A DNA stretch of 19,721 nucleotides from Thermacetogenium sp. UBA5472. GTDB taxonomy: Bacteria > Bacillota > DSM-12270 > Thermacetogeniales > Thermacetogeniaceae. Below, one piece after another: positions 7,186-14,742 of this stretch. Location of the stretch: the NCBI GenBank assembly GCA_002426495.1, contig DIQC01000090.1, positions 10,773-30,493 on the forward strand, written 5' to 3'. A program made the position numbers and the translations under genes. A model generated the notes under the pieces. The model saw only the letters and a list, made by a program, of their open reading frames with translations, was not told the origin of the DNA and ran no database searches. Position 1 is the stretch's first letter. Every line of letters begins with the position of its first letter.

Positions 7186-8253
7186 ATGAGAAAGACGAGA
7201 AGGCTCTTGGCTATTGTTTTGTGTGCTGTGTTTTTATTGGGTGTGCTGTCGGGGTGTGGTTCTCAGCAGCAATCGTCTGAACCCACTGTCACGGAGAAAA
7301 CGATTGTTGATATGGCAGATGTGGAAGTCAAGGTTCCTGGGGAGGTTAAGACTGTTGTTAATCTCTGGCCATCATCAAATGAGCTTATGCTCTGCCTTGG
7401 TGCCGGTGACTATCTTGTTGGAACTATGGATTTTGTGAAACATCTTCCCTGGGTGAATGCAGTTTACCCCAAAATTAAAGATGTTCCTGCCATGGAGGTT
7501 AATGCTGAAGAGTTATTAGAAGTTGATCCCGATTTAATCATTACTGCTAATGCAGATGATGCTGCGATGCTACGTGAAGCTGGACTTTGTGCAGTAACAC
7601 TGATGTTTAATGATTATGATTCAATGGAAAAGGCGACCCTTATTCTCGGTGATATTCTCGGTGGAGAGCATGAAGAGAAGGCCGATGAACTTGTAGAGTA
7701 TTTAGATTCCAATATAGCAAATGTTGAAAACGCTCTCAAAGACCTCAAAGAAGAGGACAAGCCTGTGGTTTATTATATTCAAGGTCAGGCTAACCAAGGC
7801 CTTTATTCCACAACCGGTGGCGGTACAATTATGGAGCAGTGGGTAACATATGGCGGGGGCAAGTTCGCCACTGCTGATATCGGTAAGGGTATGCAACTCA
7901 AAGATATTACCCCTGAACAAATATTAAACATAAATCCTGATATCGTAGTTATTGGGGGACCTGCACAGCATGAGCTTTATGAGGAAATTTATGCCGCTCC
8001 TGAGTGGAAAGATATTAAAGCTGTTAAAAATGAAAAAGTCTACATTATACCCAATGGCTGTTTCCCATGGGATCGCTTCGGTGGAGAAAGTTCAATGCAG
8101 ATATTATGGGCAGCAAAGACATTTCATCCTGACCTAATTGATGTAGACATGGTAAAAGAGGTCAAAGACTTTTATAAGAAGTTTGTGGGTTATGATATGA
8201 CAGATGAGGAAGCCACCAATATGCTCACTGGCAAAGGCCCGAAAGGGGAATAA
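7186..8253 (+). CDS. ABC transporter substrate-binding lipoprotein, FecB/BtuF/MolA-like
   Basis: A 355-residue secreted lipoprotein. The N-terminus MRKTRRLLAIVLC is a lipoprotein signal peptide with lipobox L21-S22-G23-C24, so the mature protein is anchored at C24 outside the membrane. Then comes a Ser/Gln-rich linker and a TroA-like (helical backbone, type III) periplasmic-binding fold, with VDMADVEVKVPGEVKTVV at its start and LEVDPDLIITANAD and ILNINPDIVVIGG as the paired strand motifs. ATG 7186 follows AGGAGG (7171-7176). It is followed by permease and ATPase genes of the same transporter type. This class carries iron-siderophore complexes, haem, cobalamin or, as in MolA of Haemophilus influenzae, molybdate/tungstate. 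The leader RNA would favour the last, but the binding residues do not prove it. Confidence 0.9.
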   Translation: MRKTRRLLAIVLCAVFLLGVLSGCGSQQQSSEPTVTEKTIVDMADVEVKVPGEVKTVVNLWPSSNELMLCLGAGDYLVGTMDFVKHLPWVNAVYPKIKDVPAMEVNAEELLEVDPDLIITANADDAAMLREAGLCAVTLMFNDYDSMEKATLILGDILGGEHEEKADELVEYLDSNIANVENALKDLKEEDKPVVYYIQGQANQGLYSTTGGGTIMEQWVTYGGGKFATADIGKGMQLKDITPEQILNINPDIVVIGGPAQHELYEEIYAAPEWKDIKAVKNEKVYIIPNGCFPWDRFGGESSMQILWAAKTFHPDLIDVDMVKEVKDFYKKFVGYDMTDEEATNMLTGKGPKGE

Positions 8254-8299
8254 ACTGGGACTGGCCAGGAAGGGAGAGTAGAAACAAGTTATTAATACT

Positions 8300-9340
8300 G
8301 TGCGTGAAAGCAGATTTAACAGAAAATTTGGATTAAATTCATATGAGTTTACGTTTTTGATACTAATATTGGTGGCAGTTGTAGTATCACTTGTCTCCAT
8401 TTGTGCAGGGCGTTATGACATGTCAATTATAGATGTCATAAAGATCTTATTTTCAAAAGTATTGCCATTAGAGAAGACATGGGATTCTACGATGGAAAAT
8501 GTCGTTTTTAGGCTTAGATTGCCGCGCATTTTAGCTGCTTTTATGGTAGGGAGTGCGCTGGCTATTTCGGGTGCCACTTATCAGGGGATGTTTAAGAACC
8601 CTCTTGTTTCACCAGATTTGTTAGGTGTATCCTCCGGAGCGTGTGTTGGTGCTGCTTTGGCAATACTCGCTCATCTAGGGACTATAGGCATACAGATTGG
8701 AGCTTTTTTAGGTGGAGTGCTGGCAGTAACTATTACCATAACAATGCCGAAGCTGATAAAAAACAATTCTTCAATTATGCTTGTGCTTGCCGGTGTTATT
8801 GTTGGCGGTTTTATGAGTTCTATCATGGGTCTGCTTAAATATGTGGCAGACCCTGAGACAGAACTTGCAGAGATTGTCTATTGGACGTTGGGCAGCCTCG
8901 CCAAGGTAGACAAAGGCAGTATTGCTGCTGTTGCTCCAGCAATAATTATTGCCGGGGCAGTTCTGATGGCTATGCGTTGGAAGCTGAATATTTTATCACT
9001 GGGGGAAAACGAAGCGCGAACTCTTGGCACTAATGTTAATCTCACGCGAGGAATAGCTATAGTGTGTTCTACTGTGCTTACGGCTTGTTCGGTTTGTCTC
9101 AGCGGCACTATTGGCTGGGTAGGACTTGTTGTGCCGCATCTAGGCCGTATGTTGGTTGGCCCTGATAACACAAAAATGTTGCCAGTCACACTGCTGCTTG
9201 GTGGTGCATTTATGGTGTTTGTGGATACTTTAGCACGTACACTTACCGGTGCTGAATTGCCTCTCAGTATTTTAACCGGTCTTATTGGGGCCCCCTTTTA
9301 TTTCTGGTTGCTAGTAAAACAAAGGATGAATATTCAATGA
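8300..9340 (+). CDS. FecCD/BtuC-family ABC transporter permease
   Basis: A 346-residue polytopic membrane protein with clear FecCD signatures. These are RLPRILAAFMVGSALAISG, then GATYQGMFKNPLVSPDLLGV (about 75-110), SGTIGWVGLVVPHLGRMLVG (about 265-290) and LARTLTGAELPLSILTGLIG near the end. About ten membrane helices are expected, and it would form a homodimeric pore for the metal complex. The start is not clean. The frame opens after a stop at 8279-8281; GTG 8300 gives a sensible N-terminus but lies some 22 nt from the purine-rich AGGAAGGGAGAG at 8267-8278. An ATT at 8291 is the only other in-frame candidate close by. The stop overlaps the ATPase start (9337-9340), so the pair is translationally coupled. 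Confidence 0.93.
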   Translation: MRESRFNRKFGLNSYEFTFLILILVAVVVSLVSICAGRYDMSIIDVIKILFSKVLPLEKTWDSTMENVVFRLRLPRILAAFMVGSALAISGATYQGMFKNPLVSPDLLGVSSGACVGAALAILAHLGTIGIQIGAFLGGVLAVTITITMPKLIKNNSSIMLVLAGVIVGGFMSSIMGLLKYVADPETELAEIVYWTLGSLAKVDKGSIAAVAPAIIIAGAVLMAMRWKLNILSLGENEARTLGTNVNLTRGIAIVCSTVLTACSVCLSGTIGWVGLVVPHLGRMLVGPDNTKMLPVTLLLGGAFMVFVDTLARTLTGAELPLSILTGLIGAPFYFWLLVKQRMNIQ

Positions 9341-10119
9341 TGCTAGAAGTCAAAGATATCAGTTACGCCTATGATAATGAAAGAACTATATTTTCCAATA
9401 TTGAATTTACCCTTAATAAAGGTGAAATACTCACAATACTTGGCCCAAATGGTTCAGGCAAAACCACACTTCTCAACTGTCTGGCGAATATCTTTGTGCC
9501 AAGTAGTGGGGAAATTTTAATCAAAGGGGTTCCGTTTGCTGAACTAAGCTTACGCCAGGTGGCGCAAATGATAGGCTATGTTCCGCAGATACACATACCA
9601 GTATATGGATTTAATGTAAGAGATTTTGTTGTAATGGGGCGTGCACCATATATGGGTATGTTTGCTAAACCTAAAAAGTCAGACTATGATTTAGTTGACG
9701 ATGCACTGGAAATGATGGAAATTACACACCTCGCAGATAGACCGTATACTGAGATAAGTGGTGGTGAAATGCAGCAGGTGACTATTGCGAGGGCAATAGT
9801 ACAGCAGCCTGATATGATACTGCTTGACGAACCCACTGCACACCTGGATTATGGCAATCAGCTTCGAACTGTAAAAATGATCAAGAAGCTAGCACAAGAG
9901 GGATATGCAGTCATTATGACCACTCACATGCCGGATCACGCTGTACTGCTTGAAGGAAAAGTGGGTATATTGGACCGAAGTGGGCATATGCGTGTTGGTC
10001 CTACATCCGAAACCCTAAAGGAAGACGTGTTAAGGGAAGTCTACCGGGTTGAACTAAAATTGGTATACATTGATGAAGTGGGAAGGATCGCTTGTGTAGC
10101 ATCAGGTATTGATGTCTGA
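9337..10119 (+). CDS. FecE/BtuD-family ABC transporter ATP-binding protein
   Basis: A 260-residue ATPase. Walker A is GPNGSGKTT (36-44). The signature is SGGEMQQ from S141, where the usual QR is replaced by EMQQ, common in this family. Walker B is MILLDEPTAHLDYGNQ with D164 and E165, and the H-loop histidine is H197 in MTTHMPDH. It starts inside the permease stop and is followed by a strong terminator, so it is the last gene of the operon. It powers import by the permease and lipoprotein encoded upstream. A broken fragment of a very similar gene lies at 5760-5876. Confidence 0.94.
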   Translation: MMLEVKDISYAYDNERTIFSNIEFTLNKGEILTILGPNGSGKTTLLNCLANIFVPSSGEILIKGVPFAELSLRQVAQMIGYVPQIHIPVYGFNVRDFVVMGRAPYMGMFAKPKKSDYDLVDDALEMMEITHLADRPYTEISGGEMQQVTIARAIVQQPDMILLDEPTAHLDYGNQLRTVKMIKKLAQEGYAVIMTTHMPDHAVLLEGKVGILDRSGHMRVGPTSETLKEDVLREVYRVELKLVYIDEVGRIACVASGIDV

Positions 10120-10178
10120 GGCGCGAAAAAGACGGTGGGATGATTTGTGGTCTTTAACTGTAAGTTATTACAAGATAG

Positions 10179-10222
10179 CAGACTGTAAGAATCGAAAAAC
10201 TCTTACAGCCTGTTTTTTATTT
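10179..10222 (+). terminator. Intrinsic terminator closing the transport operon
   Basis: CAGACTGTAAGA (10179-10190) pairs with TCTTACAGCCTG (10201-10212). This gives 11 pairs plus one A-C mismatch around a ten-base loop ATCGAAAAAC, followed by TTTTTTATTT. The stem and T-run fit a Rho-independent terminator for the forward-strand operon. The rest of the spacer to 10364 is A-rich, with a C run at 10307-10312, and shows no gene and no convincing promoter for the next gene. Confidence 0.88.
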
Positions 10223-10364
10223 CTGTTATTTCATTGATGACTTCTTTACCTGCAAGAACAATCTTTCAAAAAAACCTGAGAGCAGCATTCCTTACATAAA
10301 AAAAACCCCCCAGAGAAAAACTAGCTAGTGATCTACAAATTTTATAAAAAGGCCGGGAGATATT

Positions 10365-12593
10365 ATGCGACACAATGTAAGGATCCATTATGACAATAAA
10401 GATGGGTTTCATGAACCGGTGATGTGGGTGTGGGTCGCTGATGGGGCAACCCTGGAAAGGGAGATCACACCCAATGGTAGAGATGAATTCGGGGTTTATT
10501 ATGATCTTTATTATAACCGCAGTGAATTTAACTTTATCTTTAAGGATGGCAAGGGGGAGCATGGGCGTTGGGAGGATGAGGAGTACAGCAGGACTTTCCA
10601 TATGTGCCTGGGTGACGAAGTATGGGCGGTGGCCAACAGGCACAATATTTACAATGTCCGGCCTGCGGAACCACAGGGAAATGCCAAGGATTACTACCGG
10701 GAGATCAGCCACCTGATCCCTGAAAAAAATTTTCATCTTCCCACAACAGATGTTTCAGGCATGAAGGTGCCTTCCATGCTGGGAGGGAATATCCTGAAGG
10801 ATGGCTCAATCCTTTTCGGCTTCTTCCATCCCCGGGCGGCCAGGGTCTATCTGGTAGGAAACTTCAATGATTGGCAGTGCCCGGGCCACCCTTACCCCAG
10901 GGAGGAGCAGTTCATTGAAATGGAGCTGTACAGAGGTTTTTTTTATCAACCAAACCTCTGGCTTGCGCATATCAATCCCCCAGTTCTTAAAAATCCCATC
11001 GAGTATAAGTTCTATTTGCAGGGTGGTTCCACAGAAGTGGAGCGTTATACTGCAGATCCCTATACCAGGCTGTACAGTGATGACTACAAACACAGAAACT
11101 CGGTGATCGTCGATCCCTCAGGCTTTAGGTGGACAGATCAGGACTGGAAAACTCCTGATATCAATAGCTTGATCCTTTATGAGTTGAACATCTATGGTTT
11201 TACTGATAATGACCCTGATATACCCGATGAGATACAGGGAACCTTCCAGGGGGTAATCCGGCGTATCAAAGACGGCTATTTTACCAAACTGGGGGTCAAC
11301 ACTCTGGCTTTGATGCCTACCGCAGAGGTGCCCACGAAACGGGGTTTGGGGTATGAGCCCTGTACATTTATGGCCATTGAAAAGGATTTCGGTACTCCAG
11401 ATGAATTCAGGGAGATGGTTGATGAGGCCCACCGCCATGGTTTGGCTGTGCTTACTGACCAGGTGTATAACCATACATCCAATGATTTTAACCCCTTGTG
11501 GAACCTGATCGATGACGGTACCCAGGATGGCGGCTTTTACTTTTCCGGTTCCACTATGTGGGGCAATAAGGTGGCTACAGGAAAAGAAGAAGTGGATAAT
11601 ATGCTGATCGATGCCTGCAAAATGCTGATCAAGGAGTATCATATCGATGGCTTCCGGTTTGATGCCACTCACAGCTATTTTTTGAATCACAAACTGTTGC
11701 ACCGCCTTGCCCATGAGATCAAGGATACAGGGTTTAAGCCGGACGCCATTCTCATCGCCGAGAATTTGCCCAATGAAGAGGACCTGAACTTGGATGGGTA
11801 TAACGGCTATGCCCAGTGGTCCGATATTTTCCATGACAAGATGAAGGCTCTGCTGCGGGAGGGTGTTTTTGAAGGTGAAGGGAATGGTGTGGATGATTTT
11901 GGGGTGCCTTTCTATTTCAGCAAGGACAGCTTCGCTGCCCATACCAACAATACTGTCAACTACTGTGAGAGCCATGATGAGAACAGTGTCCAGTTTGAGG
12001 TGGCCACCAATGGCATCCATGATCCGGTGACCAAGAGTCGCAAGGCCAGGCTCGGCCTGATGGCTTCGATGGTGTCGCTGGGGCAACCCATGATCTATAT
12101 GGGGCAGGAGTTCGGGATAGAAAGGGAGCGCAATCGGATCAAAGTGCCTTGGGCAAAATATGGGGAAAACAATCGTTTTTATGAATGGACAAAAGGGCTT
12201 ATTCATCTGCGCAAAAGGTACGGGGGATTGAAATTGAGGGGTTATAATCCTGTGGATGATGGCATGTTCGCCTGGGTCATCGGCCCCTGGTTGGCGAAGG
12301 AGAGGGGTGGGGAAAAACGGGTCATCGGCTGGCGGATGAATGACCGCGGGTCCCCGGAAGAAAGGATGCTGGTCATGCTCAACTTTGAGAATCATGAAGT
12401 TCCGGTGCAGGTGGACTTTCATACCACAGGATGCTGGGTGAAACTGGCAGATATCGAACAGGTCAATGACCTCCCACCTGTAGGCACGAAAAATGCGCAG
12501 GACGCCGACAGCATTCTCCTGGAACAGGGTGTTTTTCCTGATTTCGTACTGCCACCTTACAGTGGTTTTATTTATAAGTATGAGCCAGTGTAA
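10365..12593 (+). CDS. GH13 alpha-glucan-active enzyme with two N-terminal beta-sandwich modules
   Basis: A 742-residue alpha-amylase superfamily enzyme. Residues 1-85 (VRIHYDNKDGFHEPVMWVWV) look like a starch-binding module resembling CBM41 or CBM25. Residues about 145-255 (FGFFHPRAARVYLVGNFNDW) look like a CBM48 isoamylase N-domain. The GH13 barrel follows with all four conserved regions: DQVYNH (D365), GFRFDATHS (nucleophile D433), LIAENLPNEED (acid/base E466) and ESHDE (D538). A C-terminal beta-domain ends the protein. CBM48 plus an ESHDE-type region IV points to a branching, debranching or isoamylase-like activity rather than a plain alpha-amylase. No signal peptide is seen, so it is probably cytosolic. 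ATG 10365 has GGGAG upstream. It leads a glycogen/trehalose cluster. The subfamily is not resolved. Confidence 0.92.
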   Translation: MRHNVRIHYDNKDGFHEPVMWVWVADGATLEREITPNGRDEFGVYYDLYYNRSEFNFIFKDGKGEHGRWEDEEYSRTFHMCLGDEVWAVANRHNIYNVRPAEPQGNAKDYYREISHLIPEKNFHLPTTDVSGMKVPSMLGGNILKDGSILFGFFHPRAARVYLVGNFNDWQCPGHPYPREEQFIEMELYRGFFYQPNLWLAHINPPVLKNPIEYKFYLQGGSTEVERYTADPYTRLYSDDYKHRNSVIVDPSGFRWTDQDWKTPDINSLILYELNIYGFTDNDPDIPDEIQGTFQGVIRRIKDGYFTKLGVNTLALMPTAEVPTKRGLGYEPCTFMAIEKDFGTPDEFREMVDEAHRHGLAVLTDQVYNHTSNDFNPLWNLIDDGTQDGGFYFSGSTMWGNKVATGKEEVDNMLIDACKMLIKEYHIDGFRFDATHSYFLNHKLLHRLAHEIKDTGFKPDAILIAENLPNEEDLNLDGYNGYAQWSDIFHDKMKALLREGVFEGEGNGVDDFGVPFYFSKDSFAAHTNNTVNYCESHDENSVQFEVATNGIHDPVTKSRKARLGLMASMVSLGQPMIYMGQEFGIERERNRIKVPWAKYGENNRFYEWTKGLIHLRKRYGGLKLRGYNPVDDGMFAWVIGPWLAKERGGEKRVIGWRMNDRGSPEERMLVMLNFENHEVPVQVDFHTTGCWVKLADIEQVNDLPPVGTKNAQDADSILLEQGVFPDFVLPPYSGFIYKYEPV

Positions 12594-12630
12594 AATTTTG
12601 CGGGAATTATAATCTCACAGGTGAGAGGCA

Positions 12631-12810
12631 TCTCAGAGGAGCAAAAACGTGGCAAAGGAAACGTCCCCGTGCCACATCTCTCAGAGGAGCAAAAACGTGG
12701 CAAAGGAAACGTCCCCGTGCCACAAAAGGTGGCAAGCGAAACGTCCCGTTGCCACATCAGAGGAGCAAAAACGTGGCAAAGGAAACGTCCCCGTGCCACA
12801 CCCGTGCCAC
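12631..12810. repeat. Array of 27-nt palindromic (REP-like) repeats
   Basis: Four full copies of a 27-nt palindrome that begins GTGGCAAAGG and ends GTGCCAC lie at 12649-12675, 12697-12723, 12729-12755 and 12773-12799. The last 10 nt of another copy lie at 12801-12810. Copies 1, 2 and 4 are identical and each follows the lead-in TCAGAGGAGCAAAAAC. Copies 1 and 2 form a 46-nt exact tandem duplication at 48-nt spacing. Copy 3 is diverged (GTGGCAAGCG ... GTTGCCAC) and lacks the lead-in, but its stem is longer (7 bp). I know similar GTGGCA...TGCCAC palindromes from intergenic DNA of many Clostridia, where they behave like REP elements. The array fills the gap between two same-strand genes and could affect mRNA ends or stability. 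Confidence 0.92.
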
Positions 12811-12831
12811 ATTGAGAAAGGAAGGTTGGCT

Positions 12832-14742
12832 ATGAAAGATGTTTACGTAATCCTGGCTTTCCATGCACATGAACTACTTTGGGATCTTCCGGAAAGGATG
12901 CTTTCTTATTTGGAGGAAGACAACCCGATGAAGGGTACGCTGTTGGATGATAACTATTTGAAGAAAAGAAAGGAGGAGGGCCGGGATATCTATACAATGT
13001 GCAGTGAGTTTGGTGATTTTCTGGATGTGCCCCTCTGTGTGGAGTACACCAATGAACTGCTGGTCCAGATCAGGGATGTAATGCCTGAATCCTTTCATCG
13101 GCTAGTAAAGGATTACCAGAGGGGACGTCTTTACCCTATCTACGGGTATGCCCATCACACCCATGTATCTCTGCTCCGTCCAGAGGAGATTGTTCAGGAA
13201 ATAGTATGGAACAGGGAGTATCTGCACAATGAGATGGGAGTTCCATATCCCAAATATAATGGTCTTTTCTCCTCAGAGGCTTCATACAGCTACGATAAAA
13301 TGGAGCCTATTGCTCGGGCGAATATGGACTATGTGATCTTTCCGCACCTGGGTGACAAGAAGGTTCCCTTTGAAATTCGGGGGGAAGGGGATTGTGTTTA
13401 CCGGCCATTTTTGATCAGAGCGGGCAATAAAAAGATCATCGCCCTTCCCCGCAACTTTCCAATCTCACAAGAGATTTGGCGTCCTATTACCAAGATGAAA
13501 AGGGATGAAGTAAAGGATCAGGGGTATATGCTGGGAGACTATCCGGTGTTTTATAATGAATACCTGACAGGGGAAGAGGAGCGTTACCCCATCAGTTTTG
13601 ATGAGGGTGTGGAGATATACAAGGGTGTTTTGCAGCAGGAATTAGAAAAGTCACCTGACCAGGGTGTGCTGGTCTATATTCAGGACCTGGAGCTGATGGA
13701 TTTTGGGGATATAGCACTGGATATTTTGAAAAGCTCATGGCAGGCACTCCTCGAGGATAATAAAGAATACCGAATTCATTTTGTCACACCTGACCAGTAT
13801 TTGGAGCAGGTAGTCATTCCCGCAGGTGTGGACATCCTGCCGGAAGTTGTATTCAACCAGATCTGTTGGGCTCCGGAGGTCAGGGTGGTGCTCAGGGTGG
13901 ATGGGCATTATCCACCTCTCGGTGTTACAGGTACTGGCCCTTATGATGTTTACAAAACCGGTACTTATGATCACTCCCTGATCTTTTGGGAAAATGGCAA
14001 GTATTACTGCGGCATCTTTGATACCCTGTTGGACAACTTCGCCATTTCCACAGAGGTACCGCTCAGTATGGAGCGTTTGGGGGAGACGGGATATGATATT
14101 GCCGGAGAGAGTCTGGAATCCCAGGCTGTTCTCTATGCGAGGCTGATGAAGAGGGCCTGCAACTGGGGGTGGCGCCCTACTGAGGGCAGGCAAAAGCTGC
14201 CCTGTCTGAAGGGGTATCAGCTCTGCTCGGTGTTGCTGCGTATCCTTAAGCAGCGCACCCCGGGGTTGTTAAGCCAAGAGACGAAAAAGATAAACCCCCG
14301 CAACTTCGTGGGGATCTGTGAGCTATTGCATGTTGTCATCGACAATCGAGTGAAATATCTGCGCTATGGGCTCAAGGAATTGGCTAAAGAACAGGGTGTT
14401 GACACCTCTGCCGCTGAGGAACTGTTTGCGAAAGTGGAGCGATGGAAGAGGATTGCTCATGATAAGGGAAAGGATTTGTACCTGGCATACCAAAAGGATC
14501 CTGCTGATTACCACAGCTTTTTAAAACTGCTGCAAGATTATTCTCTGGCTCTCTATATGGCAACTGACAGCATTCAACAGGTATGGGGTGAGGGTGGCAA
14601 TCCCGAATTCTTAGTGGCAAAGATGTATCATTACTTATATGATATCTATCCACCACAGTTCCCGGCAATGATGGAAAAGATCGATTCCATGAGTGAAAGG
14701 GATGTGGATGAATACTTTAAACAGACGGTGGTCACGGTGTAG
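12832..14742 (+). CDS. Glycoside hydrolase family 57 protein, divergent
   Basis: A 636-residue protein with a GH57-like layout. The N-terminal strand is VILAFHAHELLWDLP, where HAHE stands at the place of the usual H-x-H motif. A candidate nucleophile is E149 in GLFSSEASYSYD, and a candidate acid/base is D285 in YIQDLELMDFGD. The C-terminal third is helical and carries charged repeats. GH57 enzymes include amylases, branching enzymes and amylopullulanases; the substrate is not evident here, and motif spelling differs enough that activity should be called probable only. I chose ATG 12832 with AAAGGAAGG upstream at 12817-12825. The frame is open back to 12649, but that extension is just translated palindromic repeat. 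The 3' end overlaps the convergent trehalohydrolase gene by 11 bp (14732-14742). It is probably co-transcribed with the GH13 gene. Confidence 0.82.
   Translation: MKDVYVILAFHAHELLWDLPERMLSYLEEDNPMKGTLLDDNYLKKRKEEGRDIYTMCSEFGDFLDVPLCVEYTNELLVQIRDVMPESFHRLVKDYQRGRLYPIYGYAHHTHVSLLRPEEIVQEIVWNREYLHNEMGVPYPKYNGLFSSEASYSYDKMEPIARANMDYVIFPHLGDKKVPFEIRGEGDCVYRPFLIRAGNKKIIALPRNFPISQEIWRPITKMKRDEVKDQGYMLGDYPVFYNEYLTGEEERYPISFDEGVEIYKGVLQQELEKSPDQGVLVYIQDLELMDFGDIALDILKSSWQALLEDNKEYRIHFVTPDQYLEQVVIPAGVDILPEVVFNQICWAPEVRVVLRVDGHYPPLGVTGTGPYDVYKTGTYDHSLIFWENGKYYCGIFDTLLDNFAISTEVPLSMERLGETGYDIAGESLESQAVLYARLMKRACNWGWRPTEGRQKLPCLKGYQLCSVLLRILKQRTPGLLSQETKKINPRNFVGICELLHVVIDNRVKYLRYGLKELAKEQGVDTSAAEELFAKVERWKRIAHDKGKDLYLAYQKDPADYHSFLKLLQDYSLALYMATDSIQQVWGEGGNPEFLVAKMYHYLYDIYPPQFPAMMEKIDSMSERDVDEYFKQTVVTV

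Noticed and set aside
7098..7280. Open frame of 60 codons in front of the lipoprotein gene
   Set aside because: It overlaps the lipoprotein signal peptide in another frame and has no ribosome binding site or recognisable sequence.
10266..10364. Promoter for the GH13 gene at TATAAA 10343-10348
   Set aside because: No -35 at suitable spacing, and the start point would fall on the ribosome binding site.
11118..12422. Long open frame of 434 codons on the minus strand
   Set aside because: It lies fully inside the GH13 gene, whose catalytic motifs are intact, and its translation shows no recognisable domain; it is an antisense shadow.
12631..12810. CRISPR-like array
   Set aside because: The units are palindromic with nearly no unique spacers, copies 1 and 2 are almost contiguous, and no cas gene is present, so REP-like repeats fit better.
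12649..12831. N-terminal extension of the GH57 frame, 61 residues rich in GNVPVPH-like text
   Set aside because: It is a translation of the palindromic repeats; a good ribosome binding site and ATG lie at 12817-12834 and the GH57 strand motif starts right there.
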